Made by a program: the position numbers and the translations under genes
Origin: SAR324 cluster bacterium
GTDB lineage: Bacteria > SAR324 > XYD2-FULL-50-16
Length of the DNA: 64,000 bases
Direction: 5' to 3'
NCBI GenBank assembly: GCA_028282885.1
Contig: JANQGX010000020.1
Coordinates: 62,001-126,000, forward strand
The notes under the pieces: model-generated
The model's input: only the letters and a program-made list of their open reading frames with translations
Told to the model about the DNA's origin: nothing
Databases searched by the model: none
In this document: positions 46,297-56,276 of the stretch, piece by piece
How the letters are laid out: the number at the start of each line of letters is the position of its first letter
Numbering within the stretch: the stretch's first letter is position 1

Positions 46297-47736
46297 ATGA
46301 AAAGGATTCCGGAGAAAGGTATTAACAGGGATAAGCTGCTCGAAATGTTGCAGCATTTCAGAGAAAAGGATTTGCAATGGAGGAGCGGTAGAGTACTTGG
46401 ATATGTTTATCATGCCGGTAGTCTGGCCGAGGAGATTGGAAAAGCTGCCTACATGGAGTATCTCACAGAGAATGGCCTCGATCCCACTTCGTTTCCCAGT
46501 CTGTTACAGATGGAAAATGAGGTGGTGGCGATGTCAGCCGCACATGTCAATGGTGATAGTGAGACTGTGGGAAGTTTCACCAGCGGGGGAACCGAATCAA
46601 TTCTGATGGCTGTCAAGACAGCCAGGGATTACATCCGTGCACAAAAACCTGAAATCACCCACCCGGAAATGCTGATGCCTTCGACGGCCCATGCAGCCTT
46701 TCACAAGGCAGCCAAGTATTTCGATGTTGAACCTGTACTGGTGCCCGTCCACGGAGATACATTCAAGGCGGATGTAGAGGCCACCCGTAGGGCTATCACC
46801 AAAAACACGATTCTCATGGTTGGTTCCGCTCCGTCATATGCTCACGGGGTGGTGGATCCCATTTCAGAACTGGCCGCCCTGGCACAGGAAAACGGCATCC
46901 TCTTTCATACCGACGCCTGTGTCGGCGGGTTTATGCTGCCCTATTTGAAACGACTGGGTGAACCCATCCCTGATTTCGGATTTGAGGTGCCGGGCGTCAC
47001 ATCCCTGTCCATGGATCTTCACAAATATGGGTACACGCCCAAAAACGCCTCGTTGGTATTATACAGGGATCGCGCACTACGCCGAAAGCAGATGTTTGCC
47101 TGCGCCAACTGGGCGGGGTATTCGGTGATTAACGGAGCGGCACAAAGCAGCAAAACCGGAGGACCCATTGCTGCTGCCTGGGCCGTTCTCAATTTCCTGG
47201 GAGACGAGGGATACCTGAAGATCGCCAGCGAAACCATGGGCGCTACCCGTAAACTGGCAGAAGGGATCGGCAATATGGGAGACCTGGAACTACTGGCAGA
47301 ACCGGAGATGTTTATGTTTGCCGTTAAATCGGAAACAGTCAATGTCTTCCATGTGATCGACGAGATGAAGGAGCGGGGATGGTATATCCAGCCCCAGTTC
47401 GCCTTTCAGAATTCGCCCAAGAATTTCCATATTTCAGTAACCATGCCCAACGTAGAGCACACGGATGAGCTTCTAAAGGTTCTTGGGGAGAGTGTGGAAG
47501 CAGCCAGGGGAATTCAGGAGGGGGAATCGGTTAAGGCGATTCTGGACGCTGTTGCGGCCATGAAACCGGAAGATATCAATGAGGATAACATCAGCGATAT
47601 GATGGCAATGGCCGGAGTGGCCGGAGACAACCTGCCTGAGAGAATGGCGGATATTAATGATATTATGAATTCACTCTCCATTGAGCATAGGGAGCTCCTA
47701 CTCATTGAATTCTTTAATGATCTGTTCACGATTTAA
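46297..47736 (+). CDS. PLP-dependent lyase/decarboxylase, sphingosine-1-phosphate-lyase-like
   Basis: The 479-residue fold-type I enzyme has the PLP phosphate-binding stretch GSFTSGGTESILMAVK (about 87-102), His for ring stacking in TAHAAFHKAAKYF, Asp in FHTDACVGGFMLPY, and the Schiff-base Lys in SLSMDLHKYGYTPKNASLVLY (Lys near 248). The D-x-HKYG-x-x-PK-x-x-x-VLY motif is that of sphingosine-1-phosphate lyase and bacterial relatives, not of ordinary glutamate or DOPA decarboxylases. It may cleave a phosphorylated amino-alcohol or decarboxylate an amino acid. It starts a plus-strand group with an SDR, an MFS transporter and a GNAT. Confidence 0.82.
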   Translation: MKRIPEKGINRDKLLEMLQHFREKDLQWRSGRVLGYVYHAGSLAEEIGKAAYMEYLTENGLDPTSFPSLLQMENEVVAMSAAHVNGDSETVGSFTSGGTESILMAVKTARDYIRAQKPEITHPEMLMPSTAHAAFHKAAKYFDVEPVLVPVHGDTFKADVEATRRAITKNTILMVGSAPSYAHGVVDPISELAALAQENGILFHTDACVGGFMLPYLKRLGEPIPDFGFEVPGVTSLSMDLHKYGYTPKNASLVLYRDRALRRKQMFACANWAGYSVINGAAQSSKTGGPIAAAWAVLNFLGDEGYLKIASETMGATRKLAEGIGNMGDLELLAEPEMFMFAVKSETVNVFHVIDEMKERGWYIQPQFAFQNSPKNFHISVTMPNVEHTDELLKVLGESVEAARGIQEGESVKAILDAVAAMKPEDINEDNISDMMAMAGVAGDNLPERMADINDIMNSLSIEHRELLLIEFFNDLFTI

Positions 47737-47786
47737 GATCTGTTACGGATGCTGTTGTTTTTAACAATGTTGTTGATGAAATGATG

Positions 47787-47823
47787 TCGATCGGGAGGGT
47801 TCCCGTTCAAATCTCCCGATCGA
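47787..47823 (+). terminator. Hairpin terminator after the PLP lyase
   Basis: TCGATCGGGAG (47787-47797) pairs perfectly with CTCCCGATCGA (47813-47823) across a 15-base loop. Only a weak T-rich stretch follows. It would separate the lyase from the SDR transcript or attenuate read-through. Confidence 0.65.
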
Positions 47824-47956
47824 AATGTTTTGATAAAACGCCTGTGATTCTGGATTATACTATTGAATCCGGTTTCACCGGCTTTGCTTGAGTCAGATTC
47901 GGCGTTCAATGTATTGATAAAGTCAACATCCGTTATAACTGAAACAGGTTTAGAAG

Positions 47957-48760
47957 ATGAAGAAAGTGGTACTCATCACCGGGGCTTCATCGGGATTTGG
48001 GAAGGTCACTGCCGGGTTTCTCAGTTCAAGGAATTACAGGGTTTACGGAACCAGCCGCAATGCTTCGCAACCCGGAGAGTTACCCTACCGGATGATCAGG
48101 ATGGATGTCAGGGATTCGGATAGCGTAAACCAGGCTGTTGCAGAAGTATTGAACAGGGAAGGCAGAATCGATGTCCTCGTCAACAACGCCGGAATCAGCG
48201 CCATCGGCCCTTTGGAACAAACCCCAATGGAAGATCTGACGGATATGATGGACACCAATGTCCGGGGAGTGTTGCGGGTCTGTCAGGCCGTATTGCCCGC
48301 CATGCGCAATTCGGGTTCGGGCTTAATCATTAACATCAGCTCTATCGGCGGTTTGGTGGGATTGCCCTTCAGGGGACTTTATGCAGCCAGCAAATTCGCC
48401 CTGGAAGGGATGACGGAGTCCCTGAGCATGGAGGTTACATCTCAAGGGATCAGCGTATGCCTCGTGGAACCCGGAGACTATAACACCTCCATCAGTCAAA
48501 ACCGGAAAATTGTTGAATTGCCTCAGGATTCGGTTTACCAGTCGGCGATCAGCGGTCTGATCAAAACAGTTGGAGAGCAGATGGAAAAAGCACCCGAACC
48601 CTTACCGGTAGCCGAGCTTATATTCAGGATCATCAATACCTCATCACCCAGGCTGCGGTACAGAACGGGTTCCTTTATCGAGAAGCTGTCCGTTGTGTTA
48701 AAAACACTGCTTCCCGGTCGTCTTTTTGAAAAAATGATGATGAGTTTCTATAAACTGTAA
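47957..48760 (+). CDS. Short-chain dehydrogenase/reductase (SDR)
   Basis: The 267-residue classical SDR has TGASSGFGKVTAG (about 8-20), NNAGISAIGPL (about 76), catalytic Ser in INISSIGG and YAASKFALEGM (Tyr-x3-Lys). The central region (MMDTNVRGVLRVCQAVLPAM) resembles the retinol/17-beta-hydroxysteroid-dehydrogenase-like group that acts on large lipophilic alcohols. It lies after the SPL-like lyase and before an MFS transporter, 45 bases away. It likely reduces or oxidises the carbonyl product of that pathway. Confidence 0.87.
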   Translation: MKKVVLITGASSGFGKVTAGFLSSRNYRVYGTSRNASQPGELPYRMIRMDVRDSDSVNQAVAEVLNREGRIDVLVNNAGISAIGPLEQTPMEDLTDMMDTNVRGVLRVCQAVLPAMRNSGSGLIINISSIGGLVGLPFRGLYAASKFALEGMTESLSMEVTSQGISVCLVEPGDYNTSISQNRKIVELPQDSVYQSAISGLIKTVGEQMEKAPEPLPVAELIFRIINTSSPRLRYRTGSFIEKLSVVLKTLLPGRLFEKMMMSFYKL

Positions 48761-48805
48761 ATGGAGTGATCGTCTCCCATCTAATCAATAAGAAGGAATG
48801 ATGCC

Positions 48806-50116
48806 ATGAATAATAATCCTCCGACAATGCAGGACAACACCCCTGAACTCAATGTAAATCCGAGTCAGGCCCGTAACATTTTAATCATCTGTTTCCTTCT
48901 TTACATGGTCAATTGCATGGACCGCCAGGTATTGTCAGCCGTACTGGAGCCCATGAAGGCGGATCTCGGACTCTCCGATACCCAAGTGGGGACGATTCAA
49001 TCCCTGTTTTTACTTTCCATCGCCCTGCTGGCCTTTCCCATCTCATATCTTGTCGATCGCTGGAGTCGCAGGAAGGCCCTGAGCCTGATGGCGATTGTTT
49101 GGAGCCTGTTTACCTTTTTTACCGGTTTAGGAAGAAGCTTTATGGGGGTTTTGATTCCCCGTGTTGTCGTCGGTGCCGGCGAAGCGGGGTTTTCCGCAGG
49201 AGGAACCGCCATGATCGGTGCGGCGTATCCCCAACAATCCCGGGCAAAAGCCATGGGTATCTTTAATGCGGCTATCCCGCTGGGTGGCGGAATTGGTGTT
49301 ATCCTGGGGGGATACCTTTCGGTACATTTCGGCGGATGGCGAACCCCGTTTTTTGTATTTGCCGTACCGGGGGTGATTCTGGGTATCCTGGCCCTTTTTC
49401 TCAAAGACTATAAAACCGTTGAGAATGTGGACGAGAAAGGTGAGATAAGAGGACTTTTTAAATCGGGATTTTCCCTTTACAAGATTCCCACCCTGCGCTG
49501 GGTCTACATCAGCAATGCCATGATGACGACCACCGCGTACTCATTTCTGACCTGGGGACCGGCCTATGTCATGCGGGTTCAGGGAATAGATGAACAGCAG
49601 GCCGGGTTGCTGATCGGCATTCTCAGTCTGATGGCAATCATAGGCGCACCCCTGGGAGGATTCCTGGCAGATACCTGGAACAAATACAATCCCAAGGGAA
49701 GGATTTTTATGCCGGCCGTCTCGCTCGTCCTCATGTCGCTGTTTTTCGTCCTGGCAGTGTTCTTCGAGTTGCAGGGGATTGGCTTGATATTCGGATTTAT
49801 CCTTGGTATCGTATTGGTTTTACCAATTCCTTCCTACGGTGCCCTGACCCAGGATGTGGTGACTCCGGATCGCAAGGGAATGGCTTTCGGTATGAATACC
49901 TTTAGTATGTACGTCCTCGGTGGAGGCTGGGCCCCGGTTGTGATAGGCTATGTTTCCGATCTTTTTGGAGGAGGCGCCGAAGGATTGAAATGGGCTTTAG
50001 TTATTGCCGGCAGCGGGGGAATACTGGCATCCCTGGCCCTGTTGGTGGCATCCCGGACTTACCTGGAAGACATGGAAAAAGTCAGGGGTTATGTTTTGGA
50101 CGTGGAGAACGAGTAG
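48806..50116 (+). CDS. MFS transporter
   Basis: The 436-residue protein has about 12 hydrophobic segments in two six-helix halves. The cytoplasmic loop 2-3 motif is YLVDRWSRRKAL, the first half opens with YMVNCMDRQVLSAVLEPMKADLGLS, and GFSAGGTAMIGAAYP appears in the fourth helix region. The pattern D-R-x-V/I-L-S-x-V-x-E-P-x-K-x-D-L-x-L-S-D is typical of the spinster/sialate-type MFS group, which includes sphingolipid-like transporters (Spns) in animals. Organic-acid or lipid export/import is possible. It overlaps the GNAT start closely (one base between). Confidence 0.88.
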   Translation: MNNNPPTMQDNTPELNVNPSQARNILIICFLLYMVNCMDRQVLSAVLEPMKADLGLSDTQVGTIQSLFLLSIALLAFPISYLVDRWSRRKALSLMAIVWSLFTFFTGLGRSFMGVLIPRVVVGAGEAGFSAGGTAMIGAAYPQQSRAKAMGIFNAAIPLGGGIGVILGGYLSVHFGGWRTPFFVFAVPGVILGILALFLKDYKTVENVDEKGEIRGLFKSGFSLYKIPTLRWVYISNAMMTTTAYSFLTWGPAYVMRVQGIDEQQAGLLIGILSLMAIIGAPLGGFLADTWNKYNPKGRIFMPAVSLVLMSLFFVLAVFFELQGIGLIFGFILGIVLVLPIPSYGALTQDVVTPDRKGMAFGMNTFSMYVLGGGWAPVVIGYVSDLFGGGAEGLKWALVIAGSGGILASLALLVASRTYLEDMEKVRGYVLDVENE

Positions 50117-50117
50117 T

Positions 50118-50594
50118 ATGATCACCATAAGACGCTGTTCGAATAAAGAGGATTACCTTCATGCCCTGGACCTGACCAGGGACTATATCAAATGGCTCGA
50201 CATGGATCTGTCTTTTCAGAACATAGACAAGGAGTTGGAACTGTTCCCTTCCATGTATGGCTCTCCCAATGGAATTTTTCTGCTGGCGTGGGAAGGTGAA
50301 AATCTGGCCGGAGGTGTCGGTTTCAGGGAAACAGGACCCGGACTGTGTGAAATGAAAAGACTTTTTGTTTATGACGGTTTCCGACAAAAAGGTGTGGGAA
50401 TAAGGCTGAGCAGGGAACTGATCAGAGAGGCCAGACAAAGGTCTTACGAACGGATGCAGCTCGATACCCTTTCAAGAATGACTGATGCCATCGGTCTTTA
50501 CACAAAACTGGGATTTAAGGAGATCGAGGCCTATTGTTATAATCCGCATCCCGGTGCCAAGTATTTCGAGTTGAGTCTTAAAGAGGAATGTTAA
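50118..50594 (+). CDS. GNAT-family N-acetyltransferase
   Basis: The start is set at ATG 50118, one base after the MFS stop, giving 158 residues; a longer upstream frame overlaps the transporter and is spurious. The acetyl-CoA-binding motif A is CEMKRLFVYDGFRQKGVGIRLS (about 77-98; R-x-x-G-x-G). It is followed by YTKLGFKEIEAYCYNP. It transfers an acetyl group to an amine or amino acid. It is translationally coupled to the MFS gene, so it may modify or detoxify the same substrate. Confidence 0.82.
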   Translation: MITIRRCSNKEDYLHALDLTRDYIKWLDMDLSFQNIDKELELFPSMYGSPNGIFLLAWEGENLAGGVGFRETGPGLCEMKRLFVYDGFRQKGVGIRLSRELIREARQRSYERMQLDTLSRMTDAIGLYTKLGFKEIEAYCYNPHPGAKYFELSLKEEC

Positions 50595-50629
50595 AATTCC
50601 GGAATGGTTGGGCCCGGCCTCATCGAGTG

Positions 50630-52294
50630 TCATCGATAAATTTCCTTCTTGGATATTCCCATTTTTTTAATACGATAAGCCAGGGTGGTGGGTTTGACCT
50701 TGAGCATCCTGGCGGCTCCGTTCTCACCGTAAATTCTCCCATGGCACTGTCGCAGCGCTGACAGTATATTTGTCCGCTGTTGTTCTCTTATTTCGTTTTC
50801 GGTGATGACATCCGGATTGGTGAATATCCCGGCATTGCCGCTCTTATGTACGGACGGTTCATTCTCCGGCTCTTCTGCGGGAAGGTTCAGGTTGAGCTTG
50901 TTTGAGCTGGAGATGATTACGGCCCTTTCCATGATATTTTGCAGCTCACGAACATTTCCCGGCCAGTTGAAGCCTTGAAGCTTGAGCATATTGGCCTTGC
51001 TGAGCCGCAGACCCGGACGATTCAGCTTTTTACTGAAGATCTCCAGAAAATGGACGGCCAGAAGCGGGATATCATCTTTCCGATCCCTGAGTGGGGCAAT
51101 CTCAATGGGGAATACGTTGAGGCGGTAATAAAGATCCTGTCTGAATCGTTTTTTTTGCACCTCTTTTTTCAGGTCTTTATTGGTGGAAGCGATGATACGA
51201 ACGTCGGTTTTACGGGTTCTGTCTTCCCCAATACGTTCGTACAATCCTTCCTGAAGGACTCTTAACAGTTTGGTCTGCATGTCCAGCGGGACCTCCCCAA
51301 TCTCGTCCAACAGCAAGGTTCCGCCGTTTGCCGCTTCAAATCTCCCCGCCCTGTCCCTGACCGCACCGGTAAAGGCACCTTTGACGTGGCCGAAAAACTC
51401 GCTTTCATACAGTCCTTTGGGGACAGATGCACAGTTTACCATGATCATCGGCTGGTTGGCCCTTAGGCTGTGGTTGTGAATTTCCCTGGCGACCAGCTCT
51501 TTTCCCGTGCCGGATTCTCCCAGGATAAGGACATTGGTATCGGTAGGGGCCACCAGCTCTATCTGTTTGAGAGTGTTGCTTAATGCAGGACTCTGTCCTA
51601 CCAAGCTGCCGAAATTTTTGTATTCCTTGAGTTCGTCCCGCAGAAACTCATTTTCCAGTTCCAATTGCATTTTCAGCTTTTCTATCTCCTGGAAAGCCCT
51701 GGCATTGGTGAGAGAGATGGCAAAGTGGTTGGCGATCATTCTCAACCAGATATTACCTTCGGGTATACGGTTGATTCGGGAAAAGATACCGATCACTCCC
51801 AGAATTTCATTTTCATTCACCAGGGGTTGACCGGAGAAGAAGAGAGAGGGTTCGCTCCCGGCCCAGTAATTCACCATTTCCCATTCAGGGTCTTTGTGAA
51901 CGTTCACCAGCCGCACCACGGTTTCCAGGGATGATGCCAGCTTTCCGATTTTTGAGTTGTTAATAGGAAAGATGCCCAAGTCGCTTTTCAACTTTTGATA
52001 AGTCTCCGGATCAATGCTATCCCCCGCATCGATCGCCGCCAGTTGCAAGCAGGCCCCCTGCTCGGGGCACGATCCCGCCACACCGCATTCCGTACAATCC
52101 ATCCCTTTCCTGATCAGCCAGATACAGGTCATGGCGACATGAGCCCGTTCTGTCATCCTGCTGACGATCAATTCAAGAAGTTTGTCAATCGACCGCTCCT
52201 GGGCCATGTGCAACAATAGTTGTTTAATCGAATCGAATTCAGGCTGATAATCGCTATTTAGTTTCACGGGAACACAGTTTTTTGTTGTTATCAT
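50630..52294 (-). CDS. Sigma-54-dependent transcriptional activator with GAF domain
   Basis: The 554-residue protein has an N-terminal GAF-type domain (about 20-200) with a cysteine cluster ([19 protein letters not shown]). The AAA+ domain (about 225-455) has Walker [12 protein letters not shown], the sigma-54-contact loop GAFTGAV, Walker [13 protein letters not shown], and an Arg finger region. A C-terminal Fis-like HTH follows ([24 protein letters not shown], about 520-548). It activates sigma-54 promoters in response to a GAF ligand or redox/metal state. It faces the lyase/SDR/MFS/GNAT group; I find no convincing -24/-12 site upstream of those genes. Confidence 0.92.
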   Translation of the reverse strand: MITTKNCVPVKLNSDYQPEFDSIKQLLLHMAQERSIDKLLELIVSRMTERAHVAMTCIWLIRKGMDCTECGVAGSCPEQGACLQLAAIDAGDSIDPETYQKLKSDLGIFPINNSKIGKLASSLETVVRLVNVHKDPEWEMVNYWAGSEPSLFFSGQPLVNENEILGVIGIFSRINRIPEGNIWLRMIANHFAISLTNARAFQEIEKLKMQLELENEFLRDELKEYKNFGSLVGQSPALSNTLKQIELVAPTDTNVLILGESGTGKELVAREIHNHSLRANQPMIMVNCASVPKGLYESEFFGHVKGAFTGAVRDRAGRFEAANGGTLLLDEIGEVPLDMQTKLLRVLQEGLYERIGEDRTRKTDVRIIASTNKDLKKEVQKKRFRQDLYYRLNVFPIEIAPLRDRKDDIPLLAVHFLEIFSKKLNRPGLRLSKANMLKLQGFNWPGNVRELQNIMERAVIISSSNKLNLNLPAEEPENEPSVHKSGNAGIFTNPDVITENEIREQQRTNILSALRQCHGRIYGENGAARMLKVKPTTLAYRIKKMGISKKEIYR

Positions 52295-52620
52295 TCACAA
52301 GTAACCGGTAATTCACAAAATTCTGTTGTGAAGAATTTAAATGCTACTTGCTACTACTTCAATAAGTCCAATTATTTAGACACTAGACGTGGCTTTGGTA
52401 TGGTAGTGGCAACCAGTGGATTTAATCCCAAAACTAGTAGACATTCACGATGAAATCAAGTGTATTGGTGGAGAACGTGTCAGCTATTCATATTTGGCAT
52501 AAAGTGATATAACCCCTTTAATTGGCCTGGGAATGGCGAAGAGTGATTAATTTATGCAGAGTCACCATTCTGTATGGCTGAAATTAGCATCAAATCAAAA
52601 AACAACAATCCAAAACCAGG
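52295..52620. other. Divergent intergenic region
   Basis: This separates the sigma-54 activator from the nitroreductase. I looked for TGGCAC-N5-TTGC sites and found none convincing. No gene or repeat is apparent. Confidence 0.4.
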
Positions 52621-53367
52621 ATGAACAATCAAAACTATGACAAGCTTCTTGACCTGTTTCAAAACAGGCGAAGCTGCAGACGCTTTAAGAGCGATCCGGT
52701 ACCCGAAGAGATGATTTTAAAGATCATTGATGCAGCGAGGTGGGCACCTTCAGGCTTCAACACCCAACCCTGGGAATTTGTGGTGCTCCGGGAGGACCGC
52801 TGCCGCAATGAAATTGTCAGAATCACGGCCTCCTATTGGGAGGATTGTGTCGAAATGGAAAAAGCACGTGCCGATTGGCAGGGGCGAAAGTGGGAACTCA
52901 AAGGGATGACCAATGAGCCGGGGGACTATTCCCAGGCACCGGTATATATCATTCTCTTTGGTGATTCAAGGTATTTGGATGCGCTACCTATGGGGGTACA
53001 GTCTGATCACCACCGCAAGCGTCTGATCTATCAATCCAGCCTTGCCAATGCTTTTTCCTATATGCAGCTCGCTGCCACTTCCCTGGGTTTAGGGGCCCAG
53101 TGGTATTCTGCCGTACAAACGCCCAAAAGTGCTCTTCTTATCAAGGATTTTCTGGGTGTTCCCCAGGATTTTGATGTCTATGATATGATGGCCTTGGGTT
53201 TTCCCGCCATTACACCTCCTAAAAAACCCTTGCGTAAGCTGGAGGAGATCGTACATTGGGAAGATGGGAATGAAGGCTGTTTTCCGACAGATGAGAAGGT
53301 GCGGGATTTTGTTAAAAAAACCCGCGCCTGGGTGACGGGAGTTCATAAAAAGAAGGCTGCGGAGTAA
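52621..53367 (+). CDS. Nitroreductase-family FMN oxidoreductase
   Basis: The 248-residue protein begins with a nitroreductase pattern: LFQNRRSCRRFKSDPVPEEMI and APSGFNTQPWEFVVL (FMN contacts). LANAFSYMQLAATSLGLGAQW and a C-terminal FPAITPPKKPLRKLEEIVHW are also typical. It reduces nitro, quinone or ene substrates with NAD(P)H. It stands alone, divergent from the sigma-54 activator, which might regulate it. The start ATG at 52621 lacks a strong ribosome site (CCAGG). Confidence 0.88.
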   Translation: MNNQNYDKLLDLFQNRRSCRRFKSDPVPEEMILKIIDAARWAPSGFNTQPWEFVVLREDRCRNEIVRITASYWEDCVEMEKARADWQGRKWELKGMTNEPGDYSQAPVYIILFGDSRYLDALPMGVQSDHHRKRLIYQSSLANAFSYMQLAATSLGLGAQWYSAVQTPKSALLIKDFLGVPQDFDVYDMMALGFPAITPPKKPLRKLEEIVHWEDGNEGCFPTDEKVRDFVKKTRAWVTGVHKKKAAE

Positions 53368-53460
53368 GTGGAGAACATCAACGGCAGAAAAGATGAGGTG
53401 TTCTTCCTCGTTGAACGTCAATTGAGAAGATTTGGGAGGATATCAATGAGATGGAATGTT

Positions 53461-55872
53461 TTACTCATCCAATGCTTTCCTGACGGCAATGGCAAGATCG
53501 AATAGTTCAATGGGTTTGGAAAGCTTTTGCTTGATCCCGGCTTCAAAAACCTCTTTGTCGGATATGGCTTCACTTAAGCCTGAAATCAGCAAGACCGGTG
53601 CATTCTGCCTGATCACCTTGATTTTTTCGGTCAGTTTTAAACCGGAAAGATTGGGCATGGTATAGTCTGTAAACACCAAATCATACTTATCAGGATTTTC
53701 CGTGAAAGCCTGCAGCGCTTTCCGGCTGTCTGTGAATCCTTCTACCTGATATCCGAGATCTTCAAGAAGGACGGTGCATGAGAATACGTTCGCCTCTTCA
53801 TCGTCTACCAGCATAATGGTTTCAGATCCTTTCGGCATGTCCTGGAAGCTTCTCATGGCCGGTATGGACTTTGTCCGGGACAGGGGAAGGTAGATATGAA
53901 ACTTGCTGCCCTTACCCGGTTCCGAGTAAGGATGGATAAAACCGCCCAAAGAGGAGATAATTCCGTAGGACACAGATAGTCCAAGTCCTGTGCCTTCTCC
54001 AACCTCTTTGGTGGTGAAAAAAGGTTCGAAGATTCTCTGCAGGGTTTCGGGCGACATTCCTACACCGGTATCCCTGACTGTAATCAAAAGATACTGCCCT
54101 TGCATGATACCGCTGTTATCACGGTATTCAGTGTAGTTTGATACGACCATCTCCAGAATCCCTCCCTCTTCTCTCATGGCGTGTCCCGCATTGGTCCCCA
54201 GGTTCATGATGACTTGCTGAAGCTGGGTTGGGTCACATCGCACGTGGGTATTAAGGGCCTTATAGGTGGTCATTAAATTAATGCTGGAGGGCAAGGCGCT
54301 TCGAAGGAGTTTGATAGTCTCCTTGATGATTGGCAGGGTATTCGTGATTTCTGTTTTGGTGGGATATTTTCTGTTGAAGTTCAAAATTTGGGCAACGAGT
54401 TCTGCAGCCCGATGAGCTGCTGTTTGGATGCCTTTAACGTAACCCTTGAATTTTGCATCATCTATTGGAAGTTTTCTCTCCAGAAGCTGGGCATAGGAAA
54501 TAATGGGGGAAAGCACATTGTTAAAATCATGAGCAATCCCACCTGCCAGCGTACCTATCGCTTCCATCTTCTGGGCCTGCAGAAGCTGAGATTCCAGTTT
54601 CTTACGTTCTTCCTCCTCCGCCTTGCGATGGGTATTATCCCGTACGAAGGCCTGGATCATGGATTCATCATTGAGATAGATACGGTTGAGACTGACCTCT
54701 GCGAAAACCAGTTCCCCGTTTTTTTTGCGGTGAACCCATTCAAATATCTGGGGCTCTCCATCCAGGGCCGCGTCGATATATTGCAGGGCTTTTTCGTCCG
54801 AATAACTGTCATCGCTCTGTTTGGGAGGAGAGAAAAAAGCAGGGGTATTTCCGATCACCTCATCCAGGGGAGCTCCGAATATAGTTTCGATCTTCTTATT
54901 GGCATCGGTAAATACATAATCCTTCATCAGGAGGATTCCATCGTTGGCATTCTCAAATAGCAAGCGGTATTTCTGTTCGTTTTCTTCGAGAGCCTTTTGG
55001 GTTTTTTTTGTTTCAGTAATGTCCTGAATGATTTCAATGACTTTTTCCGTTTTGCCATCCGGATTTATGTGAGGCACAGTGATGATCCTATACCAGGATT
55101 TATCCTCTGACTGCATTTCCGAGAACTGAATGTTTCCGGTTTCCACTGCTTTCTCCAGTTTACAATAGGCGCAGGGAGACTTTCGTTCCATAAACCGGGT
55201 AAAACAGAAAGTCTTTTTGACCTCTTCGGCTGATAGAGCAGATCCGGGGGTCAGGTTCAGTAGTTGGTTATCCACGGATACCATGGCGACATCGATACCC
55301 GATTGAGTCAATCCATCCAGCAGTTCCCTTTTGGCATTGATCTGTTCTTTCAGCTCATGTTCAAGGTTTGTTTGATCACTGATATTTCTTGCAATACCGA
55401 CCGTGTATACATGATTTCTCTTGATTGATTCTCCTTTGTGAATCCTGATGGTCCTAACATTGAAATTGGAAACAAATGAACCGCCAGTAATTTTCAGCTC
55501 TCGCTTGTCGGAGGATTCAAACTCAAATGGCAACTCAACCTCTTGATAGTACTGCAGTTGAACTTTGCCTTCGACCTTTCTAATCTGATTTCTGCGTTCA
55601 ATTATAATCTGATTGGCGATCTCTTTGTAATCATCAGGCACTAAGTTGGAAAATGGTTTCCCCTTTAGATCAGAGGCCTGGCATCCGAAATCTTCGACTC
55701 TTCTGTTGACTTCAACGATATTGGCATCCGGATCAAGAATGTAGACGATGTCGCTGATGGAATCGGTCAGGATGTCAAAGAGCCTGTTTCTGCCTTCCAG
55801 CTCACCCTTGAGATCCAGGTTTTCCTTTATCAGTTTTTCGATATTGAAGTCTTTGGGAGTATTCTCTGCCAT
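53461..55872 (-). CDS. Multi-PAS hybrid histidine kinase
   Basis: The 803-residue soluble protein has an N-terminal coiled coil and PAS domain (about 28-150; [23 protein letters not shown]). A second PAS-like domain (about 185-290) has a CPYC-like [13 protein letters not shown] motif, and a third PAS domain (about 300-415; [15 protein letters not shown]) ends with PAC. HisKA ([14 protein letters not shown], His near 455), HATPase_c ([32 protein letters not shown]) and a C-terminal receiver (about 685-803; [11 protein letters not shown]) follow. It is a cytoplasmic multi-input hybrid kinase with no cognate regulator adjacent. Confidence 0.92.
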   Translation of the reverse strand: MAENTPKDFNIEKLIKENLDLKGELEGRNRLFDILTDSISDIVYILDPDANIVEVNRRVEDFGCQASDLKGKPFSNLVPDDYKEIANQIIIERRNQIRKVEGKVQLQYYQEVELPFEFESSDKRELKITGGSFVSNFNVRTIRIHKGESIKRNHVYTVGIARNISDQTNLEHELKEQINAKRELLDGLTQSGIDVAMVSVDNQLLNLTPGSALSAEEVKKTFCFTRFMERKSPCAYCKLEKAVETGNIQFSEMQSEDKSWYRIITVPHINPDGKTEKVIEIIQDITETKKTQKALEENEQKYRLLFENANDGILLMKDYVFTDANKKIETIFGAPLDEVIGNTPAFFSPPKQSDDSYSDEKALQYIDAALDGEPQIFEWVHRKKNGELVFAEVSLNRIYLNDESMIQAFVRDNTHRKAEEEERKKLESQLLQAQKMEAIGTLAGGIAHDFNNVLSPIISYAQLLERKLPIDDAKFKGYVKGIQTAAHRAAELVAQILNFNRKYPTKTEITNTLPIIKETIKLLRSALPSSINLMTTYKALNTHVRCDPTQLQQVIMNLGTNAGHAMREEGGILEMVVSNYTEYRDNSGIMQGQYLLITVRDTGVGMSPETLQRIFEPFFTTKEVGEGTGLGLSVSYGIISSLGGFIHPYSEPGKGSKFHIYLPLSRTKSIPAMRSFQDMPKGSETIMLVDDEEANVFSCTVLLEDLGYQVEGFTDSRKALQAFTENPDKYDLVFTDYTMPNLSGLKLTEKIKVIRQNAPVLLISGLSEAISDKEVFEAGIKQKLSKPIELFDLAIAVRKALDE

Positions 55873-56276
55873 TTCCGCGATCGCGCTTATTTTGTTAATT
55901 TATCGCCGGTTTATGAGTATAATATCACTTATCTTCCAACATCACAAAAGTTTTTATCCCGACTGTTCAACAGACTACCCCTATTGCTTTTAGTGGAATC
56001 GACGGGTGGTTGATTGCTTGTTATTAGGTGTGGACAGTGATAGTGATTGGTTATGAGCATATGACCATAACAGGTAGTTTAAAAAACCTGTAACCCGGCA
56101 AAGATCGGGGGTCGGACGCTGTGTTTTCAAGTCATTTATTCAAAGAGGAAAACGGCAGATTCGGCAAAAACGCTCAGAATCAACGCAATTGCTGATTGGA
56201 AAACCAAACAACCGTGGAAATCCTTTCAGGCAGGGGGGGGGTACACAATAGAGCAACAACATAATGAGAAAGGCGT
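55873..56276. other. Intergenic region
   Basis: About 400 bases separate two minus-strand genes. A G8 run (56233-56240) is the only notable simple sequence. No gene, RNA or clear terminator was found. Confidence 0.4.

Noticed and set aside
52295..52620. Sigma-54 promoter upstream of the nitroreductase
   Set aside because: Only partial TGGC matches with wrong spacing to GC were found.
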